Notes: a model not told the origin generated them from the letters alone. 7,025 nucleotides of DNA from Pseudomonadota bacterium (GCA_009936895.1 JAACDS010000061.1:1-7025), one strand, 5' to 3'; positions 1-5,893 are shown, counted from the stretch's first letter. Numbers and translations: made by a program.

Positions 1-146
1 CTTTCACGCGGAAACCCAAAACCCTATTCCACCTAGACCTCAGCAATCCGTGCTCATGTGACGTTTGAAACAAACGCGGCCGGGAAAACTCTTTGCCTGC
101 AACGAGTGCCAAAGCTTCTCACACGTTCTAGACAGCAAACCTAGGT
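1..146. other. left-edge intergenic sequence
   Basis: No coding region or RNA gene is supported. The only structure is a perfect 6-bp inverted repeat CGTTTG-AAA-CAAACG (62-76), which lacks a T-run on either strand and so is not a convincing terminator, although it lies downstream of the small barrel gene. Confidence 0.35.
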
Positions 147-419
147 CTATTGCGGGCAGAAGGATTCATCCAACACGAACAGCTCAACCCCGCCCGTAAT
201 TTTGTCGTTTGCCATCGCCTCGGCTGTCGCAGGATCATTGAAAATCCTAATGAACTCATCCACATCATTCGTTTCGAACACGCTGATTACAGTGTTCCCT
301 TGCGTGGAACCCATGTACGCAATCGACACGCCCTGACGCTTGAATAACTCGCCATGGGTTTTAAAGCCCTGTCGCCACACTTCCACGTCCTCAACTTCAG
401 CCCTTACCGCAATCAACAT
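147..419 (-). CDS. small ferredoxin-like alpha/beta-barrel (ABM/Dabb-like) protein
   Basis: About 90 residues with a beta-alpha-beta-beta-alpha-beta pattern: a first strand (LIAVRAEV), a Trp-containing helix (VEVWRQGFKTHGELF), two strands around YMGSTQGNTVISVFET, an acidic helix (DVDEFIRIFNDPATAEAM) and a last strand (GVELFVLD). This resembles the dimeric alpha/beta-barrel proteins related to antibiotic-biosynthesis monooxygenase-like families. I see no catalytic signature and assign no substrate. An in-frame ATG lies 15 bases upstream at 434. I prefer 419 because GAGAG sits 8 bases before it and relatives usually begin with MLI or similar; the 434 ATG has no Shine-Dalgarno sequence. The protein looks cytosolic, with no signal peptide or membrane segment. 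It lies downstream of the tRNA on the same strand with no clear terminator or promoter between, so it may be read from the rpoD-tRNA transcript. Fold assignment is inference; a real gene is likely. Confidence 0.7.
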   Translation of the reverse strand: MLIAVRAEVEDVEVWRQGFKTHGELFKRQGVSIAYMGSTQGNTVISVFETNDVDEFIRIFNDPATAEAMANDKITGGVELFVLDESFCPQ

Positions 420-592
420 AAGTTCATCTCTCATTTTTATTGAAAGTTTGAGGCCGACTGCGCTCGCAGGGAAACAGGTGCATCAGGCGTCCGGTCATAA
501 GTTCGACTCGCTGGAGTACTACGTGAGCATTGATACCGAGGCCCCTGTCACGGTCTTCAATGTCTTTCGCAAAGCACCTTGGGAAGAGAAAT
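420..592 (-). other. spacer between the tRNA 3' end and the small barrel gene
   Basis: No gene is supported here on either strand; the open frames are shadows of the tRNA and the small gene. I find no hairpin followed by a U-tract, so the tRNA has no visible intrinsic terminator. A weak TTGAAG...TATCAA pair has a 19-bp spacer, too long to call a promoter. A small palindrome, CTGCGAGCGCAG, has no T-run. Confidence 0.4.
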
Positions 593-939
593 TGGTGGGC
601 CCACCAGGACTCGAACCTGGGACCAATGGATTCACATTCTCACGATTTTTCAACCGTGTGCGGACTATCTCATCTCCCTCGCCAGCACGCGTGCTGCGTT
701 AGGGAGCGGGACGCTCTAGCCTGTTATTAAGAACACTCGGGGCTCTTTCTCAAAAGCCACCCGTTCTCAGGTAGTCTCTGCACCTTCCGACAGTGTACTG
801 TCGGCTTGGCTCAGGATTGCCGGCTGCCACAAGCGACAACTACGGTTTCCCTGAATTCATCCCGTTCATCCTGATCTTTTCAGTATCAGGCGCACCATTT
901 TGATGAGTCCACTGCTCTAACCAACTGAGCTATAGGCCC
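593..939 (-). tRNA. tRNA-Ile(CAU), interrupted by a group I intron
   Basis: The gene reads on the minus strand as a 37-nt 5' exon (939-903) and a 40-nt 3' exon (632-593), giving a 77-nt tRNA with an encoded CCA. Acceptor GGGCCTA pairs with TGGGCCC, followed by discriminator A and CCA. The D arm is GCTC/GAGC with loop AGTTGGTTA. The anticodon stem is GTGGA/TCCAT around loop CTCATAA, with anticodon CAT at 905-903. The T arm is CCAGG TTCGAGT CCTGG. The body resembles tRNA-Ile2 of Pseudomonas and Azoarcus rather than elongator or initiator Met. It would read AUA codons once TilS converts C34 to lysidine. Identity as Ile rests on resemblance to known Ile2 tRNAs. The gene starts 49 bases after the rpoD stop codon, as in pseudomonads where the tRNA is uninterrupted. 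It is probably processed from a longer transcript, since no own promoter or terminator is visible. Confidence 0.93.
633..902 (-). ncRNA. self-splicing group I intron (IC3-like) in the anticodon loop
   Basis: A 270-nt insert directly after anticodon CAT; the 5' exon ends in U and the intron ends in G (633), as group I introns require. Core elements on the minus strand: P, AATTCAGGGAAACC (856-843); Q, AATCCTGAGCCAAGCC (818-803); R, GTGCAGAGACTA (783-772); S, GAGATAGTCC (671-662). Helices: P1, exon CAU with GUG (895-893), including the U.G splice-site pair; P2, CCTGAT/ATCAGG; P3, CGGGA/TCCCG; P4, TCAGG/CCTGA; P5, CCG/CGG with a 6-bp extension; P6, GCC/GGT with 7-bp P6a; P7, GACTA/TAGTC; P8, CTCCCT/AGGGAG; P9, CACGGTT/AATCGTG closed by a GAAA tetraloop that could dock into the core. 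There is no ORF, so no homing endonuclease; any spread would need a helper or reverse splicing. The core matches the bacterial tRNA introns of Anabaena tRNA-Leu and Azoarcus tRNA-Ile. Subgroup is by resemblance. Confidence 0.95.
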
Positions 940-953
940 AATTTCTCAACCGC

Positions 954-973
954 TGCCTGACACACATCAGGCA
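954..973 (-). promoter_or_regulatory. hairpin between rpoD stop and tRNA-Ile
   Basis: A perfect 7-bp stem TGCCTGA/TCAGGCA with loop TGTGTG ends 14 bases before the tRNA 5' end. It is followed by GCGGTTGAGAAAT, with no U-tract, so it does not look like an efficient terminator. It may stabilise the rpoD mRNA 3' end after RNase P or other cleavage releases the tRNA. The role is inferred; the pairing is directly visible. Confidence 0.5.
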
Positions 974-988
974 CCCCAGCTTGGCGGC

Positions 989-2827
989 TTAGACGTTTCG
1001 TCCTTTACCACCCTCCAAACTTTCGTCCAAGAAGCTACGCAGATGTTCCGAACGACTGGGATGACGGAGCTTACGCAACGCTTTCGCTTCAATCTGACGA
1101 ATCCGCTCGCGAGTCACGTCGAACTGCTTGCCCACTTCTTCCAGCGTATGGTCGGTATTCATGTCGATACCAAAGCGCATACGTAACACCTTGGATTCGC
1201 GCGCAGTCAAGCCACCAAGCACGTCCTTGGTGGCTTCGCGAAGGCCTTCACCCGTCGCCAAATCAATCGGTGAACCGATGGTATTGTCTTCAATGAAGTC
1301 ACCCAAGTGCGAATCTTCATCATCGCCAATGGGCGTTTCCATGGAGATCGGCTCTTTCGCGATCTTCAGCACCCGCCGCACTTTCTCTTCGGGCATTTCC
1401 ATACGCTCGCCCAGCTCTTCAGGCGTAGGCTCTCGCCCCATTTCTTGGAGCATCTGGCGCGACACACGGTTGAGCTTGTTGATGGTCTCAATCATATGAA
1501 CCGGTATACGGATGGTTCTTGCCTGATCGGCAATAGACCGCGTAATCGCCTGACGAATCCACCAGGTCGCGTAAGTTGAAAACTTGTAACCGCGGCGATA
1601 CTCAAATTTATCAACGGCCTTCATCAAGCCGATATTGCCTTCCTGGATAAGATCCAGGAACTGCAGACCACGGTTGGTGTACTTCTTTGCAATGGAAATC
1701 ACCAGTCGCAGGTTCGCCTCAACCATGTCTTTCTTGGCACGGCGGGCCTTGGCTTCGCCAAGGGAAATGCGGCGATTGATGTCTTTGATTTCCAGCACCG
1801 ACAGTTCGGTAATCTTACTCAGCGCCTTTAGCTTCTTTTGGCAACGATTGATGTCTTCACGCTGGGCTTCGATGCCCGAGGCGTACTCTTTTTTCATCTT
1901 ACCGATTTTGTTGATCCAAGTGACGCTGACTTCGCTGCCTTGGTATTCCTTGCGGAAGATATCACGCGGCACGCGGGCGCGACGAACCACTGCGTTGGTC
2001 AACAAACGCTCTTGATGCCGAACCACCTCTTGGGAATCACGGGCCAAGGAGACCATGTAATCAAAGTGTTTGGGCACCAGCTTGAAACAACAATAGGCCT
2101 CCGCAAGTTTCACTTGCTGCGCTTCAACTTCCTTGCTGCCCTTACCTTTCTCTTCAACCAGCTTGTTGTACTTATTGAACTGGCGCTTGAGCAGAGAGAA
2201 ACGTTTTTTGGCCTCAACAGGATCTGGGCCCTTGGGCTCGTCATCATCGTCATCTGATTTGACCGGACCGTCCGCTCCTACTTGCGTTGCCGCAGGGACA
2301 TGCTCGGTTGGATCTAAGTAACCCACCAGAAGATCCGCCAACTTTTCCTCTTTCACGACCTCAGCATACGTTTCCAGCAGGTACTCGACGGTACCCGGAT
2401 AGCTGGCCAGTGCCGTAAGCATGTCGCGGATGCCTTCTTCGATCCGCTTGGCAATGGCAATTTCGCCTTCTCGGGTCAGCAGTTCAACCGTGCCCATTTC
2501 CCGCATGTACATGCGAACCGGATCTGTGGTTCTACCCGCTTCTGTCTCAACCGCCGCCAACGCAGCCGCCGCTTCTTCAGCCGCGAGTTCGTCGGCCGTA
2601 TTTTCTTCCGTTGAAAGCAAATCGTCGGCATCCGGCGCGGTTTCATACACCGTGATGCCCATGTCATTGATCATTCGAATGATGTCTTCGATTTGCTCAG
2701 GATCCGAAATGTCGTCGGGCAGGTGGTCGTTTACTTCACCATAGGTGAGATAGCCCTGCTCTTTGCCTTTGGCAATCAGTTCTTTGAGGCGCGAATGCTG
2801 CTGTGCCGTTGTTATTTGTTTACTCAT
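989..2827 (-). CDS. rpoD: RNA polymerase sigma factor RpoD (sigma-70)
   Basis: Primary housekeeping sigma factor that directs RNA polymerase to -35/-10 promoters; 612 residues, close to pseudomonad RpoD. Region 1.1 covers roughly residues 1-65 and is followed by an acidic, Ala-rich linker. Region 1.2 begins near TDPVRMYMREMG (101-112). The non-conserved insert spans about 135-370 and contains an acidic SDDDDDEPKG run (191-200). Region 2 has NLRLVISIAKKYTNRGLQFLDLIQEGNIG (in part at 372-400) and the -10 melting and recognition segment with FSTYATWWIRQAI (416-428). Region 3 follows from about 440-515. Region 4.2 carries the helix-turn-helix TLEEVGKQFDVTRERIRQ (561-578). The start is supported by GGGAAG just before the ATG and by the usual MS(K)-type N-terminus. 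The end is unusual: about ten residues, SLEGGKGRNV, follow the SFLDE where many relatives stop. It is the last protein gene of the MMS cluster, with its own promoter upstream. Confidence 0.98.
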   Translation of the reverse strand: MSKQITTAQQHSRLKELIAKGKEQGYLTYGEVNDHLPDDISDPEQIEDIIRMINDMGITVYETAPDADDLLSTEENTADELAAEEAAAALAAVETEAGRTTDPVRMYMREMGTVELLTREGEIAIAKRIEEGIRDMLTALASYPGTVEYLLETYAEVVKEEKLADLLVGYLDPTEHVPAATQVGADGPVKSDDDDDEPKGPDPVEAKKRFSLLKRQFNKYNKLVEEKGKGSKEVEAQQVKLAEAYCCFKLVPKHFDYMVSLARDSQEVVRHQERLLTNAVVRRARVPRDIFRKEYQGSEVSVTWINKIGKMKKEYASGIEAQREDINRCQKKLKALSKITELSVLEIKDINRRISLGEAKARRAKKDMVEANLRLVISIAKKYTNRGLQFLDLIQEGNIGLMKAVDKFEYRRGYKFSTYATWWIRQAITRSIADQARTIRIPVHMIETINKLNRVSRQMLQEMGREPTPEELGERMEMPEEKVRRVLKIAKEPISMETPIGDDEDSHLGDFIEDNTIGSPIDLATGEGLREATKDVLGGLTARESKVLRMRFGIDMNTDHTLEEVGKQFDVTRERIRQIEAKALRKLRHPSRSEHLRSFLDESLEGGKGRNV

Positions 2828-3092
2828 AACTTCCCATGTCAGGTCCTAGCCTACTCGTCTCAGCATTCTGCTGATGCAAGCCGCGGTAGTCCTGTGTGTG
2901 TTCTCGACGCGATCGGTGCTCTTGATTAAGACCAGTCACCGTTTAGAGCTAATGGTTTATCCTCTTCAACTCTGCAGGAGCAATAACGCATCGGCATTCG
3001 GAATTTAGGTGGACAGGGAAGCGCGCCAAAGTCCTTACTTAACGTCTTGGCGGATTGTCCGAAGCCTTTCGATTTATGCAATGCGACTGTGG

Positions 3093-3122
3093 ATTATACC
3101 AACGGCCCTACTCTTGTGCCAG
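3093..3122 (-). promoter_or_regulatory. sigma-70 promoter for rpoD
   Basis: The -10 is a perfect TATAAT (3098-3093) preceded by TGG, giving an extended -10. The -35 is CTGGCA (3122-3117), 4 of 6 matches, at an 18-bp spacing. Predicted start of transcription is near 3086. It lets rpoD be expressed independently of rpsU-yqeY-dnaG, which fits the known multi-promoter design of MMS operons. Confidence 0.7.
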
Positions 3123-3150
3123 ACAACCGTGCAGATTAAGTGCCACAAGA
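3112..3150. repeat. inverted repeat over the rpoD -35 region
   Basis: TCTTGTG (3112-3118) and CACAAGA (3144-3150) form a 7-bp inverted repeat with a 25-base spacer. It starts exactly at the dnaG stop codon and overlaps the rpoD -35. On the plus strand GTGCCA also occurs twice, at 3116-3121 and 3140-3145. It could be an operator or a weak mRNA 3' hairpin of dnaG, or chance. Confidence 0.3.
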
Positions 3151-4893
3151 TCAGCTTTTGGGAGCAGCATCACCTCGTGACGTTGGCACAGGAAGTGTTT
3201 CCAGTATTTTTTGTTCGTCGCCCTGTGCGAGAAGTTCAGCGCGCTGCCGTTGCCTTTGTTTCTTTTGCTGCTGATGCAATAAGTGGGTACAGCCGTCCGC
3301 CAATTCTTTCGGCCAAGCATCACGGCTTGAAGCAGATATTTTTTTAGCAAAATCAATCAGTTGGCCCTGCTCTCTCTCCTCAGGCCATCCGATCAAAATT
3401 TCGTTTGCGTCGGCCTTTGGGTGATCGGTCAAAAAATTCACCAGTCGCCCCAACAGCCCCATATCCCTGCTCTGGGTAAGCATGTCGCGCTGAATACTCT
3501 CGTCCAACGATGCCCACAAATTTGGTGCTTTGAGCAACATGCTCAGCATCTTTTGCGCCAATGCAGAACCCACATCCGAAGATTCCCCACGGTCAACAAT
3601 GGGACGATTCGGCACCCGGGATGAACCCGTCACCGGCGCGGCCATGCCGCCAATGTCCCGAACCCGCGCCTTCACCAGATCTTTCAAAATGCCGTCAGGG
3701 ATTTTTTCAACGAAGGGGTTCGCCAACCCCATAAAGCGCGCTCGTCCATCCAACGACTGAAGATCCAAACCTTCACTGAGTTTGCTGAACAAATATTCAA
3801 TACCCGGTGTTGCGTTGTTCAAAAATTGGGTGAAAGCATCGGGGCCTTGATCCCGCACCAAGGAATCGGGGTCTTCGCCGTCAGGTAAAAATACAAATTT
3901 CAGCTGGCGGTGTTCGTTCAAGACCGGCAACGCACTTTCCAGAGCACGCCAGGCCGCTGAGCGCCCGGCTTTATCGCCATCAAAACAACAAATGACCTCA
4001 TCGGTATAGCGGTACAGCTTGTGGTAGTGAGCTTCGCCCGTCGCTGTCCCCAAGGTGGCTACCGCATTGGGGAACCCGTTTTGCGCCAGGGCCACCACGT
4101 CCATGTACCCCTCGACAACCAGCAGTCGATCAATGTTGCGCACTGCCTTGCGGGCTTCATACAACCCGTAGAGCTCTCGACCTTTCGAAAAGACCGTTGT
4201 CTCTGGGGAGTTAAGGTATTTGGGGCCTTCTTCGTCCCCCATCTTGCGACCGCCAAAACCGATGACGCGACCCCGAACGTCTCTAATGGGAAACATGATG
4301 CGATGTCGAAACCGGTCATACACCCGACCGCTGTCGTTTTTGATGGTCAAACCGGCCTTAAGCAACGCATCACTGGTCGCGCCCTCGGCCAGCAGTTTCT
4401 CGCTGACGTTTTGCCAGCCCTCAGGGGCGTAACCAATACCAAAATCTCGTGCGGTGACGCCGGTTAACCCTCGGCCTTTGAGATATCCGACGGCTACCTC
4501 AGCGCCTCGCAGCTGCTTTCGATAGATCCGCTCTGCGCCCTCTAAGGCATCGTAGATCCCTTGATCAACCTCAACATACGGTCGATTGGATTTCTCCCTT
4601 GGCACCACGAGGCCCATGTCCTTTGCCAAGGTTTCCACCGCTTCGACGAATTCCATTCGCTCGAATTTCATCAAAAACGTCAGAGCGGTTCCGCTTTCCT
4701 GGCAGCCGAAACAGTGAAAGAACTGCTTGTCGGGACTGACCGAAAAAGATGGGGACTTTTCGTCATGAAATGGACACAGCCCTGAGTAGTTTTTGCCGGT
4801 CTTTTTTAATGCCACACGCCCGTCGATCACATCAACAATGTCGACGCGATCTATCAAATCATTGATAAAGGACTGGGGTATTAAACCTGCCAC
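3151..4893 (-). CDS. dnaG: DNA primase DnaG
   Basis: Primase that makes RNA primers for replication at the fork, working with the DnaB helicase; 580 residues, normal for the family. The N-terminal zinc-binding domain shows C40-x2-H43-x17-C61-x2-C64 (CPFHDEKSPSF and FHCFGC). The RNA polymerase/TOPRIM core follows, with YLNSPET (226-232), LLVVEGYMDVVAL containing the catalytic Glu261, and ICCFDGDKAG with Asp305 and Asp307 as metal ligands, then FLPDGEDPDSLVR. The DnaB-binding C-terminal domain takes up roughly residues 440-580 and is the least conserved part, with a Gln/Arg-rich helix near HQQQKKQRQRQR. Start is a GTG (4893-4891): the protein begins (M)AGLIPQSFI, aligning with the known MAGRIP start of E. 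coli. The ribosome binding site is weak (CGGA, 8 bases upstream), which with GTG suggests deliberately low translation, as is usual for primase. It sits 83 bases after yqeY and is probably co-transcribed with it. Confidence 0.98.
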   Translation of the reverse strand: MAGLIPQSFINDLIDRVDIVDVIDGRVALKKTGKNYSGLCPFHDEKSPSFSVSPDKQFFHCFGCQESGTALTFLMKFERMEFVEAVETLAKDMGLVVPREKSNRPYVEVDQGIYDALEGAERIYRKQLRGAEVAVGYLKGRGLTGVTARDFGIGYAPEGWQNVSEKLLAEGATSDALLKAGLTIKNDSGRVYDRFRHRIMFPIRDVRGRVIGFGGRKMGDEEGPKYLNSPETTVFSKGRELYGLYEARKAVRNIDRLLVVEGYMDVVALAQNGFPNAVATLGTATGEAHYHKLYRYTDEVICCFDGDKAGRSAAWRALESALPVLNEHRQLKFVFLPDGEDPDSLVRDQGPDAFTQFLNNATPGIEYLFSKLSEGLDLQSLDGRARFMGLANPFVEKIPDGILKDLVKARVRDIGGMAAPVTGSSRVPNRPIVDRGESSDVGSALAQKMLSMLLKAPNLWASLDESIQRDMLTQSRDMGLLGRLVNFLTDHPKADANEILIGWPEEREQGQLIDFAKKISASSRDAWPKELADGCTHLLHQQQKKQRQRQRAELLAQGDEQKILETLPVPTSRGDAAPKS

Positions 4894-4944
4894 GAACGAA
4901 TCCGGAGAACGATGGCTGAAGAGGATAGCACAGGCTTTTGCCGC

Positions 4945-4961
4945 CGCAGCTTAACGCTGCG
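4945..4961 (-). promoter_or_regulatory. hairpin in the yqeY-dnaG spacer
   Basis: CGCAGC-GTTAA-GCTGCG forms a 6-bp stem in the 83-base spacer. No U-tract follows, so it is not an obvious terminator. A TATCCT preceded by TGC lies a little downstream and could be a weak extended -10, but no -35 fits well. It may influence read-through or mRNA stability into dnaG. Confidence 0.3.
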
Positions 4962-4976
4962 CGAAAAGTGAACGGA

Positions 4977-5429
4977 TCAGAGTTTATCCAACTGGGCTTT
5001 GACCAAGGCGCTGGCCTTACCCATGTCTACCCGGCCTTTACCCTCGCTTTTCAGCAAACCCATGACCTTACCCATGTCTTGCATACCTTGAGCACCGGAC
5101 TTCGCCAGCAGTCCAGAGACGAAATCGTCCAACTCGTCCCCTTCCATCTGCGCGGGCAAAAATCCTTCGATCACACTGATTTCGTAGGCTTCAATCGCTG
5201 CTAGGTCCTCACGACTGGCATCCGTAAACTGCTGCCACGCATCCTTGCGCTGCTTGAGCATCTTATTTAAAACGGTAAAAACGTCTTCGTCTGTCAGATC
5301 GCGGCGTTCGTCGACTTCGATGCGCTTGAGTTCAGCATTCACCATACGCAGAGTGCCCACACGATCCTTGTCCCGAGCCTTCATGGCTTCTTTCGTTGCC
5401 TGATTTAACGTGTCTTTCAATGCGGACAT
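4977..5429 (-). CDS. yqeY: GatB/YqeY domain-containing protein
   Basis: A 150-residue protein of the GatB/YqeY family, normal length. The family shares its helical domain with the C-terminal tail of the GatB subunit of the tRNA-dependent amidotransferase, which suggests tRNA contact, but its actual role is not established. Recognisable parts are the N-terminal helix with RVGTLRMVNAELKRIEVD (23-40), a long helical middle (VFTVLNKMLKQRKDAWQQF), the family motif EISVIEGFLPAQM near residues 83-95, and the small C-terminal domain with GMQDMGKVMGLLK ending KASALVKAQLDKL. A good Shine-Dalgarno sequence, GGAGGA, precedes the ATG. It lies between rpsU and dnaG, as known in Pseudomonas, behind the terminator at 5487-5512, and so is probably expressed by read-through. 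I see no convincing promoter in the 57 bases before it. Confidence 0.95.
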   Translation of the reverse strand: MSALKDTLNQATKEAMKARDKDRVGTLRMVNAELKRIEVDERRDLTDEDVFTVLNKMLKQRKDAWQQFTDASREDLAAIEAYEISVIEGFLPAQMEGDELDDFVSGLLAKSGAQGMQDMGKVMGLLKSEGKGRVDMGKASALVKAQLDKL

Positions 5430-5486
5430 CGATCCTCCGTTTCTTTGGCCTACCCGCCTGAGTCTACGAGATTAAAAAACAGAAAC

Positions 5487-5512
5487 AAAAAAGCCCCTGT
5501 CTGAGGGGCTTT
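5487..5512 (-). terminator. Rho-independent terminator after rpsU
   Basis: On the minus strand a 9-bp stem AAAGCCCCT/AGGGGCTTT with loop CAGAC runs into TTTTTTG. On the plus strand the stem is followed by CGATAC, so it acts leftwards only. It lies between rpsU and yqeY. By analogy with the E. coli MMS operon, where an attenuating terminator follows rpsU, it should keep S21 output high and let only part of the transcription reach yqeY and dnaG. Confidence 0.88.
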
Positions 5513-5518
5513 CGATAC

Positions 5519-5618
5519 CTACGTCGCCCCAACACGCTCACGCCAGTACCTGACGTGTTACGTAGTGAAGTGACCCGACCGTAACTGTGATCCCTGCCTC
5601 CGCCGGCAGCACACGGTC
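5519..5618 (-). promoter_or_regulatory. folded rpsU 3' untranslated region, two long stem-loops
   Basis: Directly after the rpsU stop come two nested hairpins. The first (5618-5577) pairs GACCGT with ACGGTC, GTG with CAC and CTGCC with GGCAG, with 4-base bulges on the downstream arm. The second (5565-5519) pairs CTACGT with ACGTAG, AACACG with CGTGTT and TCA with TGA, with 6-base and 1-base bulges on the downstream arm. The terminator at 5512-5487 follows. Pairing is seen directly. The function could be mRNA stabilisation, an RNase site, an attenuator, or a small RNA derived from the 3' region; I cannot tell which. Confidence 0.5.
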
Positions 5619-5619
5619 T

Positions 5620-5835
5620 CTAGTAGGAGCGCTCGAACTTGCGAGATTCGCGCTGTAACTTCTTAATATGACGCTTCACTGCGGCAGCGGCTTTGCGCTT
5701 GCGTACGGCTGTGGGTTTTTCATAAAACTCTCGACGACGTACTTCACTGAGTACACCAGCTTTTTCGCAGGACCGCTTGAAGCGTCGCAATGCGATATCG
5801 AAAGGTTCGTTCTCTTTGACTCTTACGTGAGGCAT
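5620..5835 (-). CDS. rpsU: 30S ribosomal protein S21
   Basis: A 71-residue very basic protein, exactly the usual length. It begins MPHVRVKENEPFDIALRRFKR in typical S21 fashion (up to 20 residues quoted as MPHVRVKENEPFD), has EVRRREFYEKPTAVRKRKAAA in its middle (FYEKPT being diagnostic), and ends in an Arg/Lys-rich helix finishing ERSY. S21 sits on the 30S platform near the anti-Shine-Dalgarno region of 16S rRNA and helps initiation. The leader is only about 23 nt and has no clear Shine-Dalgarno before the ATG (AAGTTGAACC). That is of interest because S21 itself affects initiation and could give feedback, though this is inference. It is the first gene of the MMS cluster, with its own promoter just upstream and a terminator downstream. 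Confidence 0.98.
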   Translation of the reverse strand: MPHVRVKENEPFDIALRRFKRSCEKAGVLSEVRRREFYEKPTAVRKRKAAAAVKRHIKKLQRESRKFERSY

Positions 5836-5864
5836 GGTTCAACTTGTTTCCAATGAGGGCGCGG

Positions 5865-5893
5865 ATTCTACACAGTGGCATGTAGGGCGGCAA
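5865..5893 (-). promoter_or_regulatory. sigma-70 promoter for rpsU and the MMS operon
   Basis: The -35 is TTGCCG (5893-5888) and the -10 is TAGAAT (5870-5865), with a 17-bp spacer and a TG two bases before the -10. Transcription would start near 5858, about 23 bases before the rpsU ATG. It is the only good leftward promoter between tsaD and rpsU. Confidence 0.7.

Larger units (their letters stand above)
2828..3150 (-). promoter_or_regulatory. rpoD promoter and long leader region
   Basis: This 323-bp stretch between dnaG and rpoD holds no convincing gene. Near its dnaG end lies a strong sigma-70 promoter (3093-3122), implying a leader of about 259 nt. Just upstream of the ribosome binding site is a small hairpin, TCAGCA-GAA-TGCTGA (2860-2874). 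The Shine-Dalgarno GGGAAG lies just before the rpoD ATG. I found no heat-shock (CTTGAA...CCCCAT) element like the one known inside E. coli dnaG, and no intrinsic terminator after dnaG. Confidence 0.6.

Noticed and set aside
62..76. Palindrome CGTTTGAAACAAACG as terminator of the small barrel gene
   Set aside because: No T-run follows on either strand and the stem is A/T-rich and short.
340..702. Open frame of 120 codons on the plus strand across the tRNA
   Set aside because: It runs antisense through the tRNA exon and part of the intron and overlaps the small barrel gene. Its apparent VGPPGLEPGT segment is the known false protein read from the antisense of a tRNA T arm.
633..902. Intron as a tRNA pseudogene broken by an insertion sequence
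   Set aside because: There are no terminal inverted repeats, target duplication or transposase, while the complete group I core and exact splice-site rules explain the insert.
481..973. Three copies of ATCAGGC at about 482, 885 and 967
   Set aside because: The copies are short, irregularly spaced and explained by separate structures (intron P2, the post-rpoD hairpin); probably chance.
1128..2744. Several plus-strand open frames opposite rpoD, and similar ones opposite dnaG
   Set aside because: They are antisense to strongly conserved genes, have low-complexity or Ser/Arg-rich composition and no ribosome binding sites.
2926..2997. Possible 23-codon upstream reading frame in the rpoD leader (minus strand)
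   Set aside because: No Shine-Dalgarno precedes either ATG and nothing in the sequence suggests a regulated leader peptide.
3099..3122. Sigma-54 promoter suggested by TGGCAC before rpoD
   Set aside because: The required TTGC-type -12 element at the correct spacing is missing, and a strong sigma-70 -10 occupies the site.
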